Made by a program: the position numbers and the translations under genes. Of a DNA stretch of 64,000 nt, positions 1 to 9,493 are shown piece by piece. The DNA comes from Mesorhizobium sp. (lineage in GTDB: Bacteria; Pseudomonadota; Alphaproteobacteria; Rhizobiales; Rhizobiaceae). Within the stretch, counting starts at the first letter, position 1. Each line of letters opens with the position of its first letter. The notes beneath the pieces were generated by a model, which was not told the origin of the DNA, did no database searches, and was given only the letters and a program-made list of their open reading frames with translations. Location of the stretch: contig NZ_SUHQ01000001.1 of assembly GCF_004962245.1 (NCBI RefSeq), positions 130,549-194,548 on the forward strand, given 5' to 3'.

Positions 1-871
1 GGCTGGCAAAATCCTCGTCGGACTCATCCAAAACAGCCCGAACAGGCGCTGCAGGAACATCGACGGCGGCGTGCTCCGTCGGCGCATGGTCATCGAGCAT
101 CAGCTCGTCCTCGAGCGAGCTTGCGACCGCGTTGTCGAATTCATCGTCGAAGGCAGGCTCGGCGGCACGCGCGGAGACTTCAGCAGCTTCGGCGGCGCTC
201 TCCATCCGCACGTGTTCGTCCAGCATCAGCTCGTCTTCGAGCGAGCTTGCGACCGCGTTGTCGAATTCATCGTCCAAGGCGGGTTCTGCGCGCGACGCGG
301 AAACGTCGGCGGCGGCAGTATTCTGTTCAGCCTGGTCCGTCGCATCGTCGAGCAGGAAATCCTGTTCGAGCGACGCGGCAAGCTCGTCGTCTACCGCCAA
401 ATCATCTTCGAATGGCGAGACGTCTTCGAGCGAACTGGCGAGCGCATCATCGAAACCGTCATCGAAAGCAGATTCAACGGCCGGCGCGGATGCTTCGGCA
501 GCGCCAGAATGCACTTCGTCGGCAGCAACGGCATGGGCGGCTTCGTCCGCCGCATCGTCATACTGGGGGAAATCCAGGTCGAACGGCTCGTCGTCCACTG
601 CGTGAGTGGCAGCCGCGTTGAAAGCCGGCTCGCGAACCTCGGCGGCACGGTCATTGTCGTCGGCGCCGAATTCGCCCATCAACTCCTTCTCGAGGTCGAT
701 GTCGAAATCGCCCTCGTCCACCGGCTGGGTGGCGGGAGCCGCCTTCGGCTGGGCCTGCGGCTTGACCGGTTGGCGCGGGTCGAACCCCATGATCCTGGTC
801 AGTTCCGCGAACGGATCATCGTCGGCGATATCGTTTTGGGCGGCTGCTCTCAGCTGGGTTCTGTCTGCCAT
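1..871 (-). CDS. acidic N-terminal part of a probable SPOR-domain cell-envelope protein (3' end outside window)
   Basis: The leftward frame opens with MADRTQLRAAAQNDIADDDP at 871 and stays open to the window edge, so only about 290 N-terminal residues are seen. They are very acidic and Ala-rich with no recognisable fold. A segment around EFDNAVASSLEDELMLD occurs twice (DNA 99-160 and 227-290). In rhizobia the gene after argS usually encodes a long acidic protein with a C-terminal peptidoglycan-binding SPOR domain, followed by nagZ; that identity is from gene order, because the SPOR domain itself would lie outside. It follows argS by about 100 bases and probably belongs to the dgt-argS transcription unit. 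Confidence 0.6.
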   Translation of the reverse strand, partial: MADRTQLRAAAQNDIADDDPFAELTRIMGFDPRQPVKPQAQPKAAPATQPVDEGDFDIDLEKELMGEFGADDNDRAAEVREPAFNAAATHAVDDEPFDLDFPQYDDAADEAAHAVAADEVHSGAAEASAPAVESAFDDGFDDALASSLEDVSPFEDDLAVDDELAASLEQDFLLDDATDQAEQNTAAADVSASRAEPALDDEFDNAVASSLEDELMLDEHVRMESAAEAAEVSARAAEPAFDDEFDNAVASSLEDELMLDDHAPTEHAAVDVPAAPVRAVLDESDEDFAS

Positions 872-974
872 TATTGTTCCCGAACTCGCACTCATTCGGA
901 CGCCATGGACGTCGCGTAGGGTTGGCCCTTACCAGCGCAATGTGGGCAAAAGGTGACAGGTTTTTTAGACAAAC

Positions 975-2732
975 CTAACGCATTTCGGTGGGCGCATCTG
1001 CTCCGATCAGCGTCAGGCCGGACGTCAAAACGTCCGAAACAGCCTGCACCAGCCCTAGTCTGGCATGCGTCAATTGTCGGTCGTTAACCTTAACAAAACG
1101 TAAGTCGGGATTCTCGGTGCCGCGGTTCCAATGTCCGTGGAAGCTGGAGGCGAGATCGTAGAGGTAGAATGCCAGCCGGTGCGGCTCGAGCGCAAGTGCC
1201 GCGGATTCGATCAGCCGCGGGTATTCCGCAAGCTTGCGGATCAGGCCGATCTCGCCTTCGTCGGTCAGCGAAGCGGTCGCTGCGGCCAGCCGATTGCGGT
1301 CGAAATTGGCCTCGCCCAACTGTTCGCTCGCTTGCCGGAACACCGAATGGCAGCGCGCCGAGGCATACTGCACGTAGAACACCGGATTGTCCTTCGACTG
1401 CTCGGTCACCTTGGCGAAGTCGAAATCGAGCGGCGCATCGTTCTTGCGGTAGAGCATCATGAAACGGATCGGGTCGCGGCCGACCTCCTCCACCACTTCG
1501 CGCAGGGTTACGAAATCGCCCGACCGCTTCGACATGCGCACCGGCTCGCCATCGCGAAAAAGCCTCACCAACTGGCAAAGCAGGACGGTGAGCTTCACCT
1601 CGTCGCCTGCAATCGCCCGGGCGAGCGCTTCCAGGCGCTTCACATAGCCGCCATGATCGGCGCCAAGCACATAGATCAGCTCGACGAAGCCGCGATCGAC
1701 CTTGTCCTTCAAATAGGCGACGTCCGCGGCGAAATAGGTGAAGGTGCCGTCCGACTTGACCAGCGCCCGGTCCATGTCGTCGCCGACGGCCGTCGAGCGG
1801 AACAGCGTCTGCTCGCGGTCCTCCCAGTCGTCCGGCTTCTCGCCCTTGGGCGGCGGCAGCTTGCCCTTGTAGATATGCCCCTTGAGCGTCAGGTCGCTGA
1901 TGGCCGACCGGATTTTCCGGGCGTTGTCGGCATGCAGCGTGCGCTCCGAGAAAAAGACGTCGTGATGCACGTTGAGCAGCGCCAGATCCTCACGGATCAT
2001 CGCCATCATGGCATCGATCGTCCTGTCCTTGACGATGGCAAGCGCTTCCTCGTCGGGCATCTGCAGCAAGGAGCGGCCGAATTCGCCGGCCAACGCCTGG
2101 CCAACCGGGATCAGATAGTCGCCCGGATAAAGCCCGGCCGGTATTTCGCCGATGTCGTCGCCGAGCGCCTCGCGGTAGCGCAGCATGACCGATCGGCCGA
2201 GCACGTCGATCTGCGAACCGGCATCGTTGATGACATACTCCTTGGTCACGTCATAACCGGCGAAGGCCATCATGTTGGCGAGCGCATCGCCCACCACGGC
2301 GCCACGGCAATGGCCGACATGCATCGGTCCGGTTGGATTGGCCGAGACGTATTCGACATTGGCCTTCTTGCCGCCGCCGACCGTCGAGCGGCCGTAATTG
2401 CGGCCCTCGCCGAGCAGCGCCGTCAGATGCGCCTGCCAGAACGCGTCCTTGAGCCTGAGATTGACGAAGCCCGGACCGGCAATGTCGGCGGCGGCGATGT
2501 CGGTGTCGGCGCGCAGCGCTTGCGCCAGCCTTTCGGCCAGTGCGCGTGGATTCTGGCCGGTCGGCTTGGCCAGCACCATCGCCGCATTGGTCGCCAGGTC
2601 GCCATGGCTGGCGTCGCGCGGCGGCTCGACGGCGATGCGCGACAGGTCCAGCGAACCGCCGTCCTTGTCTTTCAAATCAAGCGCTTCGACAGCTCTGGTG
2701 ATTCGCGCGTTGAAATCGGCGAAGATGTTCAT
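975..2732 (-). CDS. argS: arginyl-tRNA synthetase
   Basis: Class I aminoacyl-tRNA synthetase that charges tRNA-Arg in the cytoplasm. At 585 residues it has the normal length. The N-terminal additional domain is followed by the HIGH-type motif PTGPMHVGH (near residues 133-141) and a KMSKS-type motif RMSKRSGDF near residue 400; the C-terminal DALR anticodon-binding domain ends with [11 protein letters not shown]. The gene lies 62 bases after dgt in the same direction. The Shine-Dalgarno before the ATG is weak, so readthrough or coupling from dgt is plausible. Confidence 0.97.
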   Translation of the reverse strand: MNIFADFNARITRAVEALDLKDKDGGSLDLSRIAVEPPRDASHGDLATNAAMVLAKPTGQNPRALAERLAQALRADTDIAAADIAGPGFVNLRLKDAFWQAHLTALLGEGRNYGRSTVGGGKKANVEYVSANPTGPMHVGHCRGAVVGDALANMMAFAGYDVTKEYVINDAGSQIDVLGRSVMLRYREALGDDIGEIPAGLYPGDYLIPVGQALAGEFGRSLLQMPDEEALAIVKDRTIDAMMAMIREDLALLNVHHDVFFSERTLHADNARKIRSAISDLTLKGHIYKGKLPPPKGEKPDDWEDREQTLFRSTAVGDDMDRALVKSDGTFTYFAADVAYLKDKVDRGFVELIYVLGADHGGYVKRLEALARAIAGDEVKLTVLLCQLVRLFRDGEPVRMSKRSGDFVTLREVVEEVGRDPIRFMMLYRKNDAPLDFDFAKVTEQSKDNPVFYVQYASARCHSVFRQASEQLGEANFDRNRLAAATASLTDEGEIGLIRKLAEYPRLIESAALALEPHRLAFYLYDLASSFHGHWNRGTENPDLRFVKVNDRQLTHARLGLVQAVSDVLTSGLTLIGADAPTEMR

Positions 2733-2794
2733 TTGGTGTGGCTCTGGCGGCTTTGCAGGGATCCGGCTTGTTGGCCGGCAAAATCGAGCCCGCC

Positions 2795-4024
2795 CTAGCT
2801 TAATTCAGGCGTATGGTCAAACAAACGGCGGTGTTCTTTCAAAGCGTAGGTATCCGTCATGCCCGCCAGGAAATCGGCAACGCTGCGCGCCTTGATGCGA
2901 TCGTCGGCCCGGTCTAGCCCCTCGCGCCAGCCATCGGGCATGGCGCGCGGATCGGCGAAATAGACATCGAACAGGTTCTTGACGATCTGCTCGGCCTCGT
3001 TGCGCACGCGCAGGACCTCGCTGTGCCGGTAGAGATGCGTGTAGAGAAAGGCCTTCAATTCCTTTTCGAACGCGGCCATTTCGGCGGAAAAGGTCACCAT
3101 CGTCTCGCCTGCCGCCCTCACCGCGTCTGCACTGTCCGGCTTGATGCGGGCCAGATTGGCGCTGGTGGAAACGATCACATCCTCGACCATCATCGTGATC
3201 TGCCTGCGCATCAGTTCGTGGCCGGTGCGCACGTGGTCGAGCGCCGGATAGCGCTGACGCACGCCTTCGAGGATCGATCCAGGCAGCGAGACCTTTTCCA
3301 GCATGTCCAGCGTCAGGAAGCCTGATCTCAGGCCGTCGTCGATGTCATGGGTGTTGTAGGCGATGTCGTCGGCGATCGCTGCGCACTGTGCCTCGATGCC
3401 GGCGAAGCGGTCGAGTTCGAGGTCGTGCAGCTCCGAGTAGTCGCGGATCGCTTGCGGCACCGGCCCCTTCAGGCCCTTTCCGCGGGCGTCGGTCAACGGT
3501 CCGTTGTGCTTGACCAGCCCCTCCAATGTTTCCCAGGTGAGGTTCAGCCCGTCGAACTCGGCATAGCGGCTCTCCAGCCGCGTCACCACGCGCAGCGATT
3601 GCGCATTGTGGTCGAAGCCGCCCCAGGCGGCCATCTTCTCGTTCAGCGCGTCCTCGCCGGTATGGCCGAAGGGCGTGTGTCCGAAATCGTGCACGAGCGC
3701 CACCGCCTCGGCCAGGTCCTCGTCGCCGCGCAGCGCTCGCGCGAGGGCGCGCGCGATCTGCGCCACCTCGATCGAATGCGTCAGCCGGGTGCGGTAGTGG
3801 TCGCCCTCATGCGCGATGAACACCTGTGTCTTGTGCTTCAGCCGGCGAAAGGCCGTCGAATGGATGATGCGGTCGCGGTCGCGCTGGAACGGCGTTCGGG
3901 TCGGGCTCTCCACCTCGTCGAACAGCCGCCCGCGCGACTTTGCCGGATCGCAGGCATAGGCCGCGCGCGGCCGATAGCCGAATCCGATGTCGCCCAACTC
4001 GTTTGTCATGGCCCCAATTGTCAT
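2795..4024 (-). CDS. dgt: deoxyguanosinetriphosphate triphosphohydrolase-like protein
   Basis: HD-superfamily dNTP triphosphohydrolase, which removes tripolyphosphate from dNTPs and so affects nucleotide pools. The metal-binding HD motifs are visible as [12 protein letters not shown] and then [14 protein letters not shown], followed by FDHNAQSLR, all in the expected order in the N-terminal half. Length (409 residues from the first ATG) fits the bacterial Dgt-like family. A second ATG at 4009 ([12 protein letters not shown]) is the more usual N-terminus and may be the true start. Transcribed divergently from erpA with a very short shared promoter region. Confidence 0.93.
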   Translation of the reverse strand: MTIGAMTNELGDIGFGYRPRAAYACDPAKSRGRLFDEVESPTRTPFQRDRDRIIHSTAFRRLKHKTQVFIAHEGDHYRTRLTHSIEVAQIARALARALRGDEDLAEAVALVHDFGHTPFGHTGEDALNEKMAAWGGFDHNAQSLRVVTRLESRYAEFDGLNLTWETLEGLVKHNGPLTDARGKGLKGPVPQAIRDYSELHDLELDRFAGIEAQCAAIADDIAYNTHDIDDGLRSGFLTLDMLEKVSLPGSILEGVRQRYPALDHVRTGHELMRRQITMMVEDVIVSTSANLARIKPDSADAVRAAGETMVTFSAEMAAFEKELKAFLYTHLYRHSEVLRVRNEAEQIVKNLFDVYFADPRAMPDGWREGLDRADDRIKARSVADFLAGMTDTYALKEHRRLFDHTPELS

Positions 4025-4098
4025 AGCCTATGGCCGCAGTTGACTTGCCCCCTTGCGCTTCATACCTATCATGTGAAACCGAAAGCAAGGTGACGCCC

Positions 4099-4446
4099 AT
4101 GGGCGCTGATGCCAAGACTGCCATGAAAGTGGAGATGACCGACGCCGCCGCCAGGCGGATCGCGAAGATTGTATCTGGCGAACCCGGCAAGACGGCGCTG
4201 CGCGTTTCGGTCGAGGGCGGCGGCTGTTCCGGCTTTTCCTACAGGTTCGACCTGGTTGACACGCGCAACGACGATGACGTCGCTATCGAGAAGGACGGCG
4301 CCACCGTTCTGATCGACGACCTCTCGCTGGTCTATATGGGTGGCTCGGTGATCGATTTCGTCGACGATTTGATGGGCCAGTCGTTCCAGATCAAGAACCC
4401 GAATGCAGTCGCCTCATGCGGCTGCGGCACCAGCTTCAGTATTTGA
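4099..4446 (+). CDS. erpA: iron-sulfur cluster insertion protein (A-type carrier)
   Basis: HesB/IscA-family scaffold or carrier that delivers Fe-S clusters to apoproteins. The three conserved cysteines are present: GGCSGFSY near residue 45 and the C-terminal CGCGTSF. Start chosen at 4099 (MGADAKTAMKVEMTDAAARR), which has AAGG nine bases upstream and gives 115 residues, typical for the family; an in-frame start at 4030 would add an unlikely N-terminal tail overlapping the divergent dgt promoter. Whether it is ErpA or another A-type paralogue cannot be settled from sequence alone, but location beside dgt is typical of alphaproteobacterial erpA. Confidence 0.9.
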   Translation: MGADAKTAMKVEMTDAAARRIAKIVSGEPGKTALRVSVEGGGCSGFSYRFDLVDTRNDDDVAIEKDGATVLIDDLSLVYMGGSVIDFVDDLMGQSFQIKNPNAVASCGCGTSFSI

Positions 4447-4453
4447 AGATATT

Positions 4454-4966
4454 ATGAAGCCGCTCCTCGTGGGCCATGAGGATCCGAAGACGGCCCTTGT
4501 CGCCCGCGAAATAGAAGCGATTTCCGATGTCGATATCGCCGGTTGGGCCAACCGCCACACCGCGCCTCCGAGCTACGCCGAAGACGCTGCCTACGTGCAA
4601 CTCGCGCGATGCAACCCGCGGAACGCGGTTAACCTTGCGAAAGCCCAAGGCCTTTTGAGGTCGCTGATCGCGCGGTGTTTTCCCGATTTCAACGACAAGT
4701 CCGATGAAGCCAAGGAAATAGCACGTAAGCTGTTCCTTCGACGCATTCGGACTTACCTTGACGGCGAACTGGAACCCTTTCAGGTCTGCCGTATGGTGTC
4801 GCCGATTGAGGACAGATACGATTTTCCAGACTGGCTTGGAGACCTTTACAACGGCTGCGATTGGATGGACGAGAATGCAACGCGCGAGCAGGCATCGCAC
4901 CTACGATGGATGATTGAGCAAATACTCGCGAAAAATGCCGAATCTCAACCTTTCGGGAGTGAATGA
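4454..4966 (+). CDS. hypothetical protein, 170 aa
   Basis: Unrecognised soluble protein beginning MKPLLVGHEDPKTALVAREI. No signal peptide or membrane segment. It is rich in charged helices, with a middle part FNDKSDEAKEIARKLFLRRI and an acidic Trp-rich part DFPDWLGDLYNGCDWMDE. The start at 4454 follows the erpA stop by seven bases; an upstream in-frame start inside erpA is less likely. Its stop overlaps the next gene's ATG in an ATGA arrangement, so erpA, this gene and the VOC gene are probably one operon. Function unknown. Confidence 0.7.
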   Translation: MKPLLVGHEDPKTALVAREIEAISDVDIAGWANRHTAPPSYAEDAAYVQLARCNPRNAVNLAKAQGLLRSLIARCFPDFNDKSDEAKEIARKLFLRRIRTYLDGELEPFQVCRMVSPIEDRYDFPDWLGDLYNGCDWMDENATREQASHLRWMIEQILAKNAESQPFGSE

Positions 4967-5361
4967 ACATGCGCCGCGTCGGCGCGGTCCGTCAGGTCGC
5001 GCTTTCCGCCGGGCGCGATCTCGATGCAACGCTGGCGTTCTGGCACGACGTGCTCGGCATGACGGTGCACGTGCGCTTCGATCCGCCCGGCATCGCCTTC
5101 ATCATGGCGGGCGACGTGCGCCTGCTTTTCACGGACGGTCTGCCAGCCGGCACCGTCTATCTCGACATTTCAGACCTTGACGATTTCCATGCCTCGGCAA
5201 AAGCCGCCGGTGTTCCTTTCACCGCGCCGCCAATGCTCGTCCATCGCGACACAGAAGGCCTGTTCGGGCCGGCGGGGGAAAGCGAATGGATGGCCTTCCT
5301 AAAGGATCCGGCAGGCAATACGATCGGCCTCGTCGAACGTCATCCGCCGCAACAGCAATGA
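4963..5361 (+). CDS. VOC superfamily (glyoxalase/bleomycin-resistance fold) protein
   Basis: A 132-residue single-domain VOC protein. The N-terminal half shows the LDATLAFWHDVLGM pattern of the fold's first beta-alpha-beta unit and the C-terminal half ends FLKDPAGNTIGLVE, the standard VOC strand with a metal-ligand Glu. Substrate cannot be inferred. The ATG at 4963 overlaps the previous stop (ATGA), indicating translational coupling; an alternative ATG lies at 4969. The xthA-like locus follows after seven bases. Confidence 0.88.
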   Translation: MNMRRVGAVRQVALSAGRDLDATLAFWHDVLGMTVHVRFDPPGIAFIMAGDVRLLFTDGLPAGTVYLDISDLDDFHASAKAAGVPFTAPPMLVHRDTEGLFGPAGESEWMAFLKDPAGNTIGLVERHPPQQQ

Positions 5362-5368
5362 GGCCGTC

Positions 5369-6168
5369 ATGAAAATCGTCACCTGGAACATCAACGGCGT
5401 TCGGGCCCGCATCGGCAATTTGACCCATTGGCTGACGGAAAGCGCGCCTGACATCGCCTGTCTGCAGGAGATCAAGACCGTCGACGAGCAGTTTCCGCGC
5501 GCCGAGATCGAAGCGCTCGGCTACAATGTCGAAACCCATGGCCAGAAGGGTTTCAACGGCGTCGCCATCCCATCCTGTCGAAGCTGCGCTTCGACGAGGT
5601 CAATCGCGGCCTGCCGGGCGACGACGCCGACGAGCAGGCGCGTTTCATCGAGGGCGTGTTCTCGACCGACAAGGGCGCGTTGCGCGTCGTCTCGCTCTAC
5701 CTGCCGAACGGCAACCCGATCGATGACGAGAAGAAGTTTCCCTACAAGCTGTCCTGGATGGCGCGGCTGGAACGCTGGGCCGAGGCACGGCTTTTGCTCG
5801 AAGAGGCACTGGTGCTGGCCGGTGACTACAATGTCATCCCCGAACCGATCGATGCGAGATTCCCGGAGAACTGGCTGGGCGATGCGCTGTTCCAGCCCGA
5901 GACGAGGCAGGCGTTCCGCCGGCTGAAGCATCTCGGCTTCACCGAAGCGGTGCGTGCGGTCACCGACGCGCCGGACACTTACACTTTCTGGGATTATCAG
6001 GCCGGCGCCTGGCAGAAGAACAATGGCATCCGCATCGATCACTTGCTGCTCTCGCCCGAAGCCGCCAACCGCTTTTCCTCGGCCTCGATCGAAAAGCACG
6101 TGCGCGCCTGGGAAAAACCGTCCGACCACGTACCCGTGGCCATCGAACTGACTTTTGCGCCAAGCTGA
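5369..6168 (+). pseudogene. xthA: exodeoxyribonuclease III gene with a 5-bp frameshift
   Basis: Exonuclease III/AP endonuclease family (Mg-dependent repair of abasic sites). The first frame gives MKIVTWNINGVRARIGN, CLQEIKTVDEQFP and HGQKGFNGVAI, all canonical. Right after this, CATCC is present twice in tandem (5566-5570 and 5571-5575), shifting the frame; the remainder continues in the other frame from VFSTDKGALRVVSLYLPNGNP through LAGDYNVIP and IRIDHLLLS to DHVPVAIEL at 6168. Removing one CATCC restores a full-length protein of about 265 residues with every catalytic motif. Either a recent mutation, a slippage-reversible allele, or a sequencing error. Confidence 0.9.
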
Positions 6169-6295
6169 TCATTTCGAGGCCTGGACCGCCGGATCTTCTT
6201 ACTGCGCCGGACCTTCAGTTCGGGATCATGGCCCAGACCCTCATATCGCCACAATCGGGGGTTCGGTTGCAATCTCGGCTTGGCTGGGGTTCAGG

Positions 6296-6589
6296 ATGAC
6301 GATCAGGTTTGCGCTTTGCCCGTGCGCCGCGGCGCTTGCCCTCGCAGCGACGTCGGCTTTTGCCGGCCCGCACTGCCTGGCCAACGGAAAATCGTTCCAG
6401 ATCGGTCAGGTCGCCTGCTTGACGCTTGCCGGCCAGAGCCATCTCGCCCGCTGCGACACGGTGCTCAACAACACGTCGTGGAAAAAGATTCAGGGCGATT
6501 GTCCGGGAACACTGGCGCCGCGTCAGTCGGCCACGCCGATTTCAACACCGGAGCCCAGCCCCGTTCCGACGAAACCAACCGAGAACTGA
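6296..6589 (+). CDS. small secreted hypothetical protein, 97 aa
   Basis: Start at 6296 gives MTIRFALCPCAAALALAATS followed by AFAGPHC, a clean Sec signal peptide with cleavage after AFA. The mature part has four cysteines (HCLANGK, ACLTLAG, ARCDTVL, GDCPGTL), suggesting two disulfides in the periplasm, then a Pro/Thr/Ser-rich tail. No family recognised. Longer in-frame starts upstream would bury the signal peptide and are not used. Confidence 0.72.
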   Translation: MTIRFALCPCAAALALAATSAFAGPHCLANGKSFQIGQVACLTLAGQSHLARCDTVLNNTSWKKIQGDCPGTLAPRQSATPISTPEPSPVPTKPTEN

Positions 6590-6664
6590 TCTCGGCTGCC
6601 CGACTGGATTTTTCGGGGTACCCAATCTTCGTGGCTACTGGCTTCGTGACGACTGGCTTTGCGA

Positions 6665-7504
6665 CTACTGGTCGCCGCCGCCACCTTTGGTGAGGATATC
6701 ACCGGCCAGCGAAATCGCGGTGCGGCGGTCGGCCTCGCCGGCCGCGGCAAACGCCTCTTCCTGCATGCCGCGTATCCATGGCCGGTCGGCGGGTGAGGCC
6801 CGCTCAAGTGCTGCAGTCATCATCGCCAGCCCCCGAACGATCTTGCCGCTCTGGAAGAGCAGGTTGCCGAGCGTCGCTTGCGCACCGGCATGGCCCTTTT
6901 CCGCGGCGAGCTGGAACCAGCGTCCGGCCTGCTTGATGCTGGCCTTGACGCCGCCCTTGCCATTCAGGAACATCTGGCCCATCTCGAACTGGGCGTTCGG
7001 ATTGCGGTAGTTGGCGGCGGCGCGCATGTAATATTCCTGGGCCGCCACTTCGTCCTCTGTGATGGGGCTGCCGGGGATGCCCTTCCTCAGATAGTCGCCG
7101 AGCGCCACGAGCGCGTCCGATACATAGCTCTCTTCCGGCGAACCGGGCTCGACGTCCTGGTCGACGATCTCTGAGAAGAACTTGAACGCCGCGTAATCGT
7201 CGCGCTCCACGCCGTCACCCTCGGCATACATGCGCGCAAGCTTCCAGGTGGCGCCGATCTGGCCGTTTTCGGCCGCGTATTTGTAGGCCTCAGCGGCCTG
7301 CTCCTTGCGGCCGTTCTTGTAGGCGGAGAAGCCGAACTGGAACACTGCCCACGGGCTGGACTGCGGCTTCACGCCGGTCTTGTCGTCGAACACCTTGTCG
7401 TCGAAGGCCATGACCTGGCCAACGGCGCCCAAGGTCGCGCCAAAAGTGGCGATCGCGACCAGTGCCGAAAAGACAGACGACCTCAGCAACTCAGATATCC
7501 GCAT
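6665..7504 (-). CDS. exoR: ExoR-type periplasmic Sel1-repeat regulator
   Basis: In rhizobia ExoR is a periplasmic protein that binds and restrains the ExoS/ChvI two-component system, controlling exopolysaccharide and motility. The 279-residue product starts [20 protein letters not shown] with a signal peptide, then Sel1-like repeats: [60 protein letters not shown], and the ExoR-like ending [22 protein letters not shown] 7504 was chosen over GTG 7525; it overlaps the end of ilvD by 14 bases, so the two genes are likely cotranscribed. Identification is from remembered family sequence, not a search. Confidence 0.82.
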   Translation of the reverse strand: MRISELLRSSVFSALVAIATFGATLGAVGQVMAFDDKVFDDKTGVKPQSSPWAVFQFGFSAYKNGRKEQAAEAYKYAAENGQIGATWKLARMYAEGDGVERDDYAAFKFFSEIVDQDVEPGSPEESYVSDALVALGDYLRKGIPGSPITEDEVAAQEYYMRAAANYRNPNAQFEMGQMFLNGKGGVKASIKQAGRWFQLAAEKGHAGAQATLGNLLFQSGKIVRGLAMMTAALERASPADRPWIRGMQEEAFAAAGEADRRTAISLAGDILTKGGGGDQ

Positions 7505-9215
7505 AACAGTGTGTTTCTTTCGCACCGCCGGGATGGGTGACCGCGCCGTCGCGCGCAGGCCCTACCGTTTGCGCATATTTCCAGATCGCGCCCGACTGAT
7601 AGTCGGTTGCGCGCGCCTTCCATGCCTTTGCCCTCGCCGCAAGTTCGGTGTCGGACAGCGCCACCTCGATCGTGCCGTTCACCGCATCGATCGAGATCAC
7701 ATCGCCGTTCTTCAGCAGCCCGATCGGACCGCCCACGGCGGCTTCCGGCCCGACATGGCCAATGCAGAAACCGCGTGTCGCGCCTGAAAAACGTCCGTCG
7801 GTGATGAGAGCCACCTTGCCGCCCATGCCCTGACCATACAGAGCCGCCGTCGTCGAAAGCATTTCCCGCATGCCCGGACCGCCGCGCGGACCCTCGTAAC
7901 GAATGACGAGGACCTCGCCTTCCCTGTAGCTGCGATCCGTAACCGCCTCGAAACATTCCTCTTCCGAATCGAAGCAGCGCGCCGGACCCGAGAATTTCAG
8001 CTCCGACATGCCCGCGACCTTCACGATCGCGCCTTCGGGGGCAAGGTTTCCCTTCAAGCCCACGACGCCACCCGTTTGGGTGATTGGTCGGTTGGCGGGA
8101 CGGACCACATCCTGGCTATCATTCCAGGCTACGTGCTCCATATTTTCGGCTAAAGTGCGGCCGGTCACTGTCAGGCAGTCGCCATGCAGATAGCCGTGGT
8201 CGAGCAACGTCTTCATCAAAAGCGGAATGCCACCGGCCTCGAACATGTCCTTGGCGACATATTTGCCGCCCGGCTTCAGGTCGGCGATATAGGGCGTCTT
8301 CTCGAATATCCTGGCCACGTCGAAGAGGTCGAACTTTATCCCGGCTTCATGCGCGATCGCGGGCAAATGCAACGCCGCGTTGGTCGACCCACCGGTGGCC
8401 GAAACCACGGTCGCCGCATTCTCCAGCGCCTTCAGCGTGACGATGTCGCGCGGGCGGATGTTCTTTTCGATCAATTCCATGATCTTTTCGCCCGAGGCGA
8501 AATTGAAGCGGTCGCGCATCTCGTAGGGCGCCGGCGCCCCGCAGGAATAGGGCAGTGCCAGGCCGATGGCCTCGGCGACGGTGGCCATGGTGTTGGCGGT
8601 GAACTGGGCGCCGCAAGAGCCGGCCGACGGACAGGCGGCTTGTTCGATTTCAAGAAGTTCGGCGTCATCGATCGTGCCGACCGAGTGCTGGCCGACGGCT
8701 TCGAATACGTCCTGGACGGTGATCTGTCGGCCCTTGTAGGAACCGGGCAGGATCGAGCCGCCATAGATGAAAATCGACGGCACGTTGAGCCGCACCATGG
8801 CCATCATCATGCCGGGCAGCGACTTGTCGCAACCGGCAAGGCCGACCAGCGCATCGTAGCAATGGCCGCGCATGGTGAGTTCGACCGAATCGGCAATGAC
8901 CTCGCGCGACACCAGCGACGATTTCATGCCCTGATGGCCCATGGCGATGCCGTCCGTGACGGTGATGGTGCAGAATTCGCGCGGCGTGCCGCTAGCCGCG
9001 GCGACGCCCTTCTTGACCACCTGCGCCTGGCGCATGAGCGAGATGTTGCAGGGTGCCGCCTCGTTCCAGCAGCTTGCGACGCCGACCAGCGGCTGCGCGA
9101 TCTCGGCCGCCGACAGTCCCATCGCGTAGAGATAGGAGCGGTGCGGCGCGCGCGCCGGACCGACGGTCACATAGCGGCTGGGCAGCTTGGCCTTGGAGAT
9201 GACTCTGGCGTCCAT
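7491..9215 (-). CDS. ilvD: dihydroxy-acid dehydratase
   Basis: Fe-S enzyme of branched-chain amino acid synthesis that dehydrates 2,3-dihydroxy-isovalerate or -methylvalerate. IlvD/Edd hallmarks are present: [45 protein letters not shown] and [13 protein letters not shown]. Start set at 9215 ([15 protein letters not shown]) because GAGGAAG lies just upstream and the resulting 574 residues match the family; the open frame extends further upstream without such support. Cysteines for the cluster are all there. Followed by overlapping exoR. Confidence 0.95.
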   Translation of the reverse strand: MDARVISKAKLPSRYVTVGPARAPHRSYLYAMGLSAAEIAQPLVGVASCWNEAAPCNISLMRQAQVVKKGVAAASGTPREFCTITVTDGIAMGHQGMKSSLVSREVIADSVELTMRGHCYDALVGLAGCDKSLPGMMMAMVRLNVPSIFIYGGSILPGSYKGRQITVQDVFEAVGQHSVGTIDDAELLEIEQAACPSAGSCGAQFTANTMATVAEAIGLALPYSCGAPAPYEMRDRFNFASGEKIMELIEKNIRPRDIVTLKALENAATVVSATGGSTNAALHLPAIAHEAGIKFDLFDVARIFEKTPYIADLKPGGKYVAKDMFEAGGIPLLMKTLLDHGYLHGDCLTVTGRTLAENMEHVAWNDSQDVVRPANRPITQTGGVVGLKGNLAPEGAIVKVAGMSELKFSGPARCFDSEEECFEAVTDRSYREGEVLVIRYEGPRGGPGMREMLSTTAALYGQGMGGKVALITDGRFSGATRGFCIGHVGPEAAVGGPIGLLKNGDVISIDAVNGTIEVALSDTELAARAKAWKARATDYQSGAIWKYAQTVGPARDGAVTHPGGAKETHCYADI

Positions 9216-9443
9216 GCTCTTCCTCGCCGCGGGCGATGCGGCCTGCCCCATTGCCGAGCCTTTTGGCACGTGTCCCGAGACAAATTCGAGGTGCGCCGGG
9301 TTTATGGCGGGAAATAGGCAATGTCCCCTGCTGCCCTCGCAGCGCGAGCGTTGTTCAGAAACTGTTGCCAAAACGTCACGATCGCAGGAGGCAGAGAGGC
9401 GGTGTATTGCAACGCCAGACGGATGTCGGGAAAGCCTGTCATG

Positions 9444-9476
9444 CAAAAAAAGGCCGGGCAATGCCCGGCCTTTTTG
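9444..9476 (-). terminator. intrinsic terminator of the fadL-like gene
   Basis: Perfect 9-bp arms GGCCGGGCA (9452-9460) and TGCCCGGCC (9462-9470) flanked by seven A on the left and five T on the right. It lies just after the stop of the leftward fadL-like gene and before ilvD; read leftward the stem is followed by a T run. The symmetry means it could also work rightward. Confidence 0.85.
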
Positions 9477-9493
9477 CTATTGAAAACTTGCAC

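Noticed and set aside
1131..2798. 555-codon rightward open frame opposite argS
   Set aside because: Antisense shadow in GC-rich DNA; argS has all motifs and the rightward product is Arg/His/Leu-rich with no family.
5369..6168. Programmed frameshifting in xthA
   Set aside because: No slippery heptamer or pseudoknot at the site; the exact CATCC duplication explains the shift.
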